This document shows, one piece after another, positions 13,308-17,712 of a DNA stretch of 17,712 nucleotides (position 1 is the stretch's first letter; each line of letters starts with the position of its first letter). This DNA comes from Actinomycetota bacterium (GTDB taxonomy: Bacteria; Actinomycetota; Actinomycetes; Nanopelagicales; Nanopelagicaceae): NCBI GenBank assembly GCA_009705165.1, contig WLCU01000001.1:1-17712 (forward strand), read 5' to 3'. The notes beneath the pieces are model-generated. The model was not told where the DNA came from, ran no database searches, and saw only the letters and a program-made list of their open reading frames with translations. The translations under genes and the position numbers were made by a program.

Positions 13308-14686
13308 TTTCTGCTCAAGACTTAATTGAAAAAATCACTTCTGCTGCGACATGTGATGATTGCATCGTAGTCGTACGTGATAAGACCCAAGCAAATTTGC
13401 GTTGGGCAGGAAGCACACTAACAACTAATGGTGTTATTCAGGAGCGAAGTGTCACGGTAGTTGCATTTGTGGCCGTAGATGGTGGCATGGCATCAGGTGG
13501 CGTAACACGTACTGATGTTTCACTTGCCGATGTTCCTAAGCTTCTTGAAGAAGCAGTGGCTGCAGCAAAAGCTGCCGGCCCTGCCGATGATTACGCACCA
13601 CTTGCTACAAATGTTTCTATCGGTAACTGGGCGGCAGAACATGCACCAACGGGACCTGAAGTATTTTCTTCTTTTGCTCCAGCGTTAGGTGATATGTTTT
13701 CAAGATCAGTTGCCGACAAAATTGAACTCTTTGGATATTCAGAGCACACAAGTGAAACCACGTGGGTTGGCTCAAAGGGCGGTCTGCGCTTACGCAAAGA
13801 TTCACCGGTTGGACGCGTTGAAATGACTGGAAAATCTCATGAGCGCTCACGATCTACCTGGGCAGGCGTCGAAACCCGCGATTTCAAAGATGTATCTGTA
13901 GCCGATTTAGATTCGCAGATTCGTCAACGTTTAACTTGGCAAGGCACCAAAGTTGATCTGCCTGCAGGTCGCTACGACACAATATTGCCATCTGGTTCTG
14001 TTGCCGATCTTTTCACTTACATGATGTGGGTTTCAACTGCCCGCGATGCACATGAAGGCCAATCTGTTTTTTCTAAAAAAGGTGGCGGAACGCGCATTGG
14101 TGAAAAGCTCTCAAATGTATCGCTGCAATTTTTCACTGACCCAGAGTTTAAAGCGCTTCCTGCATCAGACTTTGTGGCAACTGCAGTTAGTTCGCCATTT
14201 TCTTCAGTTTTTGACAATGGTCAACCAATCAAGCGAGTTAATTGGCTCAAAGATGGCGTCTTGCAATCTTTGATTCAGACTCGCGCATCGGCCAAATTAA
14301 CCAATCTCGATTTCACTCCCATTGGTGAAAACTTAATTATGAGTGTTGATGGCGCAACTGGGTCGCTCGAAGACTTAGTTAAGAAAGTAGACAACGGTCT
14401 ACTTCTTACAACTTTCTGGTACATCCGTATGGTTGATCCAAACTCACTACTACTAACTGGTCTAACTCGCGACGGTGTTTATCACGTTAAGGGTGGCGAA
14501 GTTATAGGTGCAACTAATAATTTCCGTTGGAACGATTCACCGGTATCTGCACTTAATCGAATCGCACATGCAGGTGCATCCGTATGGACTCAGCCACGTG
14601 AATGGGCTGGCGATATGTCTAATATGTCGGTGCCGCCTCTGGTCATTAAAGATTTCAATATGTCGACTGTGAGCCCAGGAAACTAA
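13304..14686 (+). CDS. tldE: TldE/PmbA-family partner subunit of the TldD protease
   Basis: A 460-residue homologue of TldD that lacks the HExxxH zinc motif, as expected for the non-catalytic TldE/PmbA partner. Family-like features include the late NFRWNDSPVSALNRI segment and a C-terminal PPLVIKDFNMSTVS strand. CGGAGG (13291-13296) lies 7 bases before the ATG. The ATGA overlap with tldD favours equal synthesis of the two subunits for a 1:1 complex. The gene ends in a four-base stop overlap with the convergent DsbA-family gene. The natural substrate in this organism is not evident; no peptide-precursor gene is seen next to the pair. Confidence 0.92.
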   Translation: MISAQDLIEKITSAATCDDCIVVVRDKTQANLRWAGSTLTTNGVIQERSVTVVAFVAVDGGMASGGVTRTDVSLADVPKLLEEAVAAAKAAGPADDYAPLATNVSIGNWAAEHAPTGPEVFSSFAPALGDMFSRSVADKIELFGYSEHTSETTWVGSKGGLRLRKDSPVGRVEMTGKSHERSRSTWAGVETRDFKDVSVADLDSQIRQRLTWQGTKVDLPAGRYDTILPSGSVADLFTYMMWVSTARDAHEGQSVFSKKGGGTRIGEKLSNVSLQFFTDPEFKALPASDFVATAVSSPFSSVFDNGQPIKRVNWLKDGVLQSLIQTRASAKLTNLDFTPIGENLIMSVDGATGSLEDLVKKVDNGLLLTTFWYIRMVDPNSLLLTGLTRDGVYHVKGGEVIGATNNFRWNDSPVSALNRIAHAGASVWTQPREWAGDMSNMSVPPLVIKDFNMSTVSPGN

Positions 14687-15315
14687 TCTTTCTCGCTCCA
14701 AGCTGCATTAATTGTTTCGACGAAATGCTCTAATGGCTGTGCACCTGAAATTCCATATTTCATATCGACGACGAAAAATGGAACTCCGGTAGCACCAAGT
14801 TGGGCAGCTAACTCTCTATCTGCAATCACTTCGCTTGCGAACTGATCTGATTCCAGGATATTTATAACATCTACAGCATCTAATCCGATGCTTTGAGCAA
14901 TTGCGCATAGATCTTGATGTGAGAAAACTGGTTGGGAGTTCTCAAAATAGCCTGAATACATGGCGGTTAATAGCTCATCTTGCTTGCCTACGGTTTCTGA
15001 CCACAACAAAATCCGATGAGCATCGAATGTATTTCCAGATAACGTCTCATCCAAGTTGTAGCAAAGCCCCTCCCCATCGGCTACTGCACAAACATTTGCC
15101 TGCATCGCCTTTACTTCATCTTGAGATACCCGATACTTGCTGGCGAGTAGTTCTTTCGTAGGCATGGTTCCAGCAGCATCTGGTTGTAGTTCAAATGCGC
15201 GATGTCGAATCGTGATTTGATCTTTATATTCAAAACCGCTTAAGGCTTTTTCTAAACGCTTCTTACCTATGAAACACCAAGGGCAGACAACATCAGACCA
15301 GACATCAATAATCAT
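14683..15315 (-). CDS. DsbA-family thiol oxidoreductase, FrnE-type
   Basis: A 210-residue thioredoxin-fold protein. The redox-active CPWC motif is at 11-14 (SDVVCPWCFIGKKRLE) and the cis-proline loop GVPFFVVD is at 177-184. The helical insert with NTFDAHRIL (95-103) and the late SGAQPLEHF (190-198) are typical of the FrnE/2-hydroxychromene-isomerase-like branch. There is no signal peptide, so it acts in the cytoplasm, unlike classical periplasmic DsbA. Two more cysteines (C76, C85) lie in the insert and C137 in the following helix. Its ATG overlaps the stop of the TipAS-domain gene by four bases and has a poor Shine-Dalgarno, which suggests coupled translation. Its redox partner is unknown. 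Confidence 0.92.
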   Translation of the reverse strand: MIIDVWSDVVCPWCFIGKKRLEKALSGFEYKDQITIRHRAFELQPDAAGTMPTKELLASKYRVSQDEVKAMQANVCAVADGEGLCYNLDETLSGNTFDAHRILLWSETVGKQDELLTAMYSGYFENSQPVFSHQDLCAIAQSIGLDAVDVINILESDQFASEVIADRELAAQLGATGVPFFVVDMKYGISGAQPLEHFVETINAAWSEKD

Positions 15316-15689
15316 GAATGAAGTTTACTGTTTGCCTTGATTGCATCATGAACATACTGAGCTAATCCAGACCTTTGGTTTTCATAAAAAGCAGTAAAAC
15401 GGGGATCTGCAAGATACATGTCAGCTAATCCGTTTTGGATTTCATAACTGCAGGTATAGAACCATTTAGTTATAGCTAAGCGGTGAGCTTCGGCTGCCGC
15501 CATTGCATTTTCTGAATCTGGAGCAAGCCCTGATTCTTTGGCGATAATGAATTGATCAACGGCAAGTTGCGCATCGGCAGCAGCAGCTGCAAAATCTGCT
15601 TTTGTATAGTCTTTTGTTTTATTTGCCGACTCTTTAAAAGCCTCGGTGTCGCCCCACCTTGACTGTACTTCTGCCTGGTGCTCCTGCAT
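15312..15689 (-). CDS. Stand-alone TipAS drug-recognition domain protein
   Basis: A 125-residue all-helical protein matching the TipAS (TipA-S) antibiotic-recognition domain over its whole length. Matching segments include SRWGDTEAFKES (10-21), EAHRLAITKWFYT (66-78) and LADPRFTAFYENQRSGLAQYV (92-112). In TipA this domain follows a MerR-type DNA-binding domain and binds thiopeptides such as thiostrepton. Here the DNA-binding part is absent, and the upstream gene stop lies only nine bases before the ATG. Albicidin-binding resistance proteins are also stand-alone relatives, so drug sequestration is a reasonable inference. AGGA about 9 bases upstream supports the start. Confidence 0.87.
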   Translation of the reverse strand: MQEHQAEVQSRWGDTEAFKESANKTKDYTKADFAAAAADAQLAVDQFIIAKESGLAPDSENAMAAAEAHRLAITKWFYTCSYEIQNGLADMYLADPRFTAFYENQRSGLAQYVHDAIKANSKLHS

Positions 15690-15698
15690 GCTTAAATC

Positions 15699-16271
15699 CT
15701 AACTAGGAAAATTGCTTTTCTTGTACGGTTTTCCGTTTTGGTCATAGGTAATCCAGAGCCCCGATTGCTCCCCATTTTTAAATGAGCCTGACCTTAATTT
15801 TGTGCCATCTTTTCTAAACCATTCCCAATAACCGTGCATCTTTGCTTGCTTCATTTTGCCTTTGGCTTTAAGGATCCCATTGCCATAAAACTCCATGTAC
15901 TCTCCCATCCGATTTGGATAAGAAGCATTGATGTGGGCGATTTTTACCTTAATGAGCTTCTTCAAAAGTGGTTTCGGAAAAGGTTTATCTAGTGCAAAAT
16001 GGATTGAGCCTTTAGTCTGAACGTACTTTGCTAACTCTTTTTCCAGATACTGATTAATGGAACCGCCATATGGAAAGACTGAGTTATGGGCCTTATATCC
16101 ATCAAAGCCAAGAACTGGAACGCCTTCAACTTCAAAGGTGGGAATTCCGTACTTAATTACTTCTTGCGCGGTAGGTAGTTCGACCAAGATATCTGTGCGT
16201 AATTGAGCCAAGATCTCTCTTTGTTTCTTATCAAACTTCTTCAAGTGCGCTGTAACTTGTGCCTTGCTCAT
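15699..16271 (-). CDS. DUF1801 domain fused to MORN-like repeats
   Basis: A 190-residue cytoplasmic protein. Residues about 8-115 match the DUF1801 (YdhG-like) fold: LPTAQEVIKYGIPTFEVEG, FDGYKAHNSVFPYGGS, and a GSIHFALDKPFPKPLLKKLIKVK end. Residues about 124-190 add two MORN/YwqK-like repeats of the form 'G-x-[MF]-K-x...-G-x-W-x-x-[FY]-x-x-x-G' (GKMKQAKMHGYWEWFRKDG and GSFKNGEQSGLWITYDQNG). DUF1801 proteins have no firm function; MORN repeats often bind lipids or proteins. The ATG overlaps the uppP stop by four bases, so it is co-translated with uppP. What the fusion does is unknown. Confidence 0.85.
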   Translation of the reverse strand: MSKAQVTAHLKKFDKKQREILAQLRTDILVELPTAQEVIKYGIPTFEVEGVPVLGFDGYKAHNSVFPYGGSINQYLEKELAKYVQTKGSIHFALDKPFPKPLLKKLIKVKIAHINASYPNRMGEYMEFYGNGILKAKGKMKQAKMHGYWEWFRKDGTKLRSGSFKNGEQSGLWITYDQNGKPYKKSNFPS

Positions 16272-17113
16272 GGATTAATAATGCCTGCTGACAACATGAT
16301 TAACAACACTGAACCCAAAGCGATTCGATAAATAATAAAAGGTCTAAAGCTTTTAGTGCTCACGAACTTAAGTAACCAAGCAATAACGGCATAACCCACA
16401 ACAAAGGCAACTGCCGTTGCTATAAATGTTTGTTGCAATGTATAGACATTGGGCACAGCATTTGTTCCAAAAGCATCCTTTAGCTGATAAAGACCACTGC
16501 CAAATACGGCCGGTATCGCCAAGAGAAAGGAATAACGCAATGCAGCTTCGCGGGTGTAGCCAAGATATCTTCCCATTGCAATCGTTGCACCAGAACGCGA
16601 AACTCCTGGAATTAATGCTAATGCTTGGGCTAATCCGTAAAGTACGCCGTGCTCTTGATTGAGTTGCTCAAGTGTTCGTTCTTTCTTTCCGTAATGATCT
16701 GCAACTCCCAAAATAATGCCAAAAATTATCAACGTACATGCGATTAGCCACAAAGATCTAAAATTATTTGTGATGATGTCTTTGCCAAGATATCCCAAAA
16801 TTACAATCGGAATACTGCCGACAATAATCATCCAGCCCATGCGGACTAAGGATTCCTCTTCTGTATAAAGATCTTTGCGCAAGATTGCCCGTGAAAACCA
16901 GGAAGTAAAGATTTTTTTAATGTCATTTCGAAAGAAAATAAGGACTGCAAGTTCAGTTCCTATTTGAGTAATTGCAGTAAATCTCGCCCCAGGATCTTGG
17001 GCATTGCCCATAAATTCACCCGCGATACGAATATGCGCACTTGATGAGATGGGTAGAAATTCAGTGAGGCCTTGCAGTAAACCTAAGAAAATAACTTCAA
17101 ACAAAAGATTCAC
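16268..17113 (-). CDS. uppP: Undecaprenyl-diphosphatase (UppP/BacA)
   Basis: A 281-residue membrane enzyme that removes a phosphate from undecaprenyl diphosphate to recycle the lipid carrier for peptidoglycan and other wall polymers. Extra copies give bacitracin resistance. The (E/Q)xxxE motif is Q14-GLT-E18 within GLLQGLTEFLPISSSAH (11-27). The PGxSRSxxT motif is at 169-177 (IPGVSRSGATI, with R173). About eight hydrophobic segments fit the family. The annotated GTG at 17113 is overlapped by the only AAAGG-like ribosome site. A TTG three codons later (17104-17102) would be better spaced, so the start is uncertain by three codons. First gene of a four-gene unit. Confidence 0.94.
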   Translation of the reverse strand: MNLLFEVIFLGLLQGLTEFLPISSSAHIRIAGEFMGNAQDPGARFTAITQIGTELAVLIFFRNDIKKIFTSWFSRAILRKDLYTEEESLVRMGWMIIVGSIPIVILGYLGKDIITNNFRSLWLIACTLIIFGIILGVADHYGKKERTLEQLNQEHGVLYGLAQALALIPGVSRSGATIAMGRYLGYTREAALRYSFLLAIPAVFGSGLYQLKDAFGTNAVPNVYTLQQTFIATAVAFVVGYAVIAWLLKFVSTKSFRPFIIYRIALGSVLLIMLSAGIINP

Positions 17114-17138
17114 CTTTTCAGCCGATTAACAATGCCTA

Positions 17139-17166
17139 ATTCTAACGGTGTTACTTTTAATATCCA
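17139..17166 (-). promoter_or_regulatory. Weak candidate promoter for the uppP unit
   Basis: On the minus strand, TGGATA (17166-17161) and TAGAAT (17144-17139) are 16 bases apart. This would start transcription about 18 bases before the GTG. The -10 is good, the -35 is poor. The 54-base gap to the MFS gene is otherwise featureless, so read-through from that gene is an alternative. Confidence 0.35.
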
Positions 17167-17167
17167 G

Positions 17168-17712
17168 TTACAGGCTTATCTTTTCAGGCTTTCCTGCAAA
17201 GAACCCCACGATACCTAGAGCCACCCCCAGCAAAACAGGAATAACTAGCGCCGCACTCCAACTGAGCGTGGCATCAAATATTGCGCCAACTATTCCTGGT
17301 GCAAATGCAGCCATCAAATATCCGATTGATTGCGCCATGATTGAAAGTGACCTGGTCTCAGATGCTTCAACGCTGCGCGTTACTGTGAGTAAAAGTGAAA
17401 GAGGAAAAGTAATTGATAGCCCGATGTTTGAAATAAGTAACCACACAACTAAACGCGGACCAGAGTCAAAAATAACTGCAGCAAAGCTAAGTGAGATCAT
17501 TAGCCCCATCAGCACCAAGAAACCCTGGATGTTTTTGAGCTTAGATGCATAATGAGGAGCGGCGATACCAATTGCGGATCCCATAAATCCAGTGATCGAA
17601 ACTGCTAACCCTGCATGGCTTAGTGTAAAACCTTTCGAAACTAGAATCGTAGGCAACCAGGTGGCTGTGCCGTAAAAAAGCATGGACTGCAATCCAAAAA
17701 ATATTGCGATTG
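17168..17712 (-). CDS. MFS transporter, CynX/NimT-like, partial (N-terminus outside window)
   Basis: The frame is open to the end of the window, giving about 181 C-terminal residues; the start is not present. The sequence FFGLQSMLFYGTATWLPTIL, followed by a short loop and GLAVSITGFMG, matches the start of the second six-helix half of CynX/NimT-type major facilitator proteins ('fglqsllyY...tWlPtil'). About six hydrophobic segments follow and the protein ends in a short KPEKISL tail. Relatives move cyanate, nitroimidazoles or other small organics; the substrate here cannot be assigned. It lies 54 bases upstream of uppP on the same strand. Confidence 0.85.
   Translation of the reverse strand, partial: IAIFFGLQSMLFYGTATWLPTILVSKGFTLSHAGLAVSITGFMGSAIGIAAPHYASKLKNIQGFLVLMGLMISLSFAAVIFDSGPRLVVWLLISNIGLSITFPLSLLLTVTRSVEASETRSLSIMAQSIGYLMAAFAPGIVGAIFDATLSWSAALVIPVLLGVALGIVGFFAGKPEKISL

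Noticed and set aside
1..17712. tRNA/rRNA genes, CRISPR arrays, insertion sequences, attachment sites
   Set aside because: No cloverleaf, rRNA-like segment, spaced direct repeats, transposase or integrase reading frame was seen on either strand.

Overview
The window looks like a piece of a small, streamlined, low-GC actinobacterial genome. The best guess is a freshwater acI/Nanopelagicales-type organism. This rests on base composition that looks AT-rich for an actinobacterium, actinobacterial-style families (PGPGW membrane protein, stand-alone TipAS domain, FrnE-type DsbA, CynX-like MFS), many GTG/TTG starts, leaderless-looking promoters, and very dense packing. Only about 590 of 17,712 bases lie outside genes. 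Six same-strand gene pairs overlap by ATGA, and two convergent pairs overlap at their stop codons. The taxonomic call is inference; no rRNA or marker gene is present.

Layout. (1) 1-4167, plus strand: an ABC importer operon (end of a solute-binding protein, two permeases, one PotA/FbpC-type ATPase) translationally coupled to a mandelate-racemase-subgroup enolase-superfamily enzyme. This is probably an uptake-and-first-step module for an acid sugar or similar carboxylate. A 16-bp hairpin sits in the first codons of the first permease. (2) 4164-6020, minus strand: a terC-family metal exporter, a PGPGW membrane protein and a GNAT acetyltransferase. They lie behind a yybP-ykoY (Mn2+) riboswitch whose 3' P1 strand can instead pair with the terC Shine-Dalgarno. 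(3) 6075-8210, plus strand: an MMPL/RND-family exporter, apparently leaderless, divergent from terC. (4) 8223-11590, minus strand: three consecutive secreted proteins of unknown function. One is built as an A-B-A-B array of Ig-like modules. (5) 11805-14686, plus strand: a coupled TldD-TldE protease pair preceded by a perfect 9-bp inverted repeat and a leaderless-type GTG start. (6) 14683-17113, minus strand: uppP, a DUF1801-MORN fusion, a stand-alone TipAS drug-binding domain and a FrnE-type DsbA thiol oxidoreductase, tightly packed. (7) 17168-17712, minus strand: the C-terminal part of an MFS transporter running off the window.

How the parts work together. Regions 1, 2 and 5 are recognisable functional modules (uptake plus catabolism, metal homeostasis, peptide proteolysis). 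Region 6 links lipid-carrier recycling with a possible drug-sequestering protein. Region 4 is the least understood and the best candidate for a new exported system. The two most solid and specific observations are the Mn2+ riboswitch with a visible translational switch and the hairpin inside the permease start. No tRNA, rRNA, CRISPR array or insertion sequence was seen, and no stretch above 300 bases lacks a gene.
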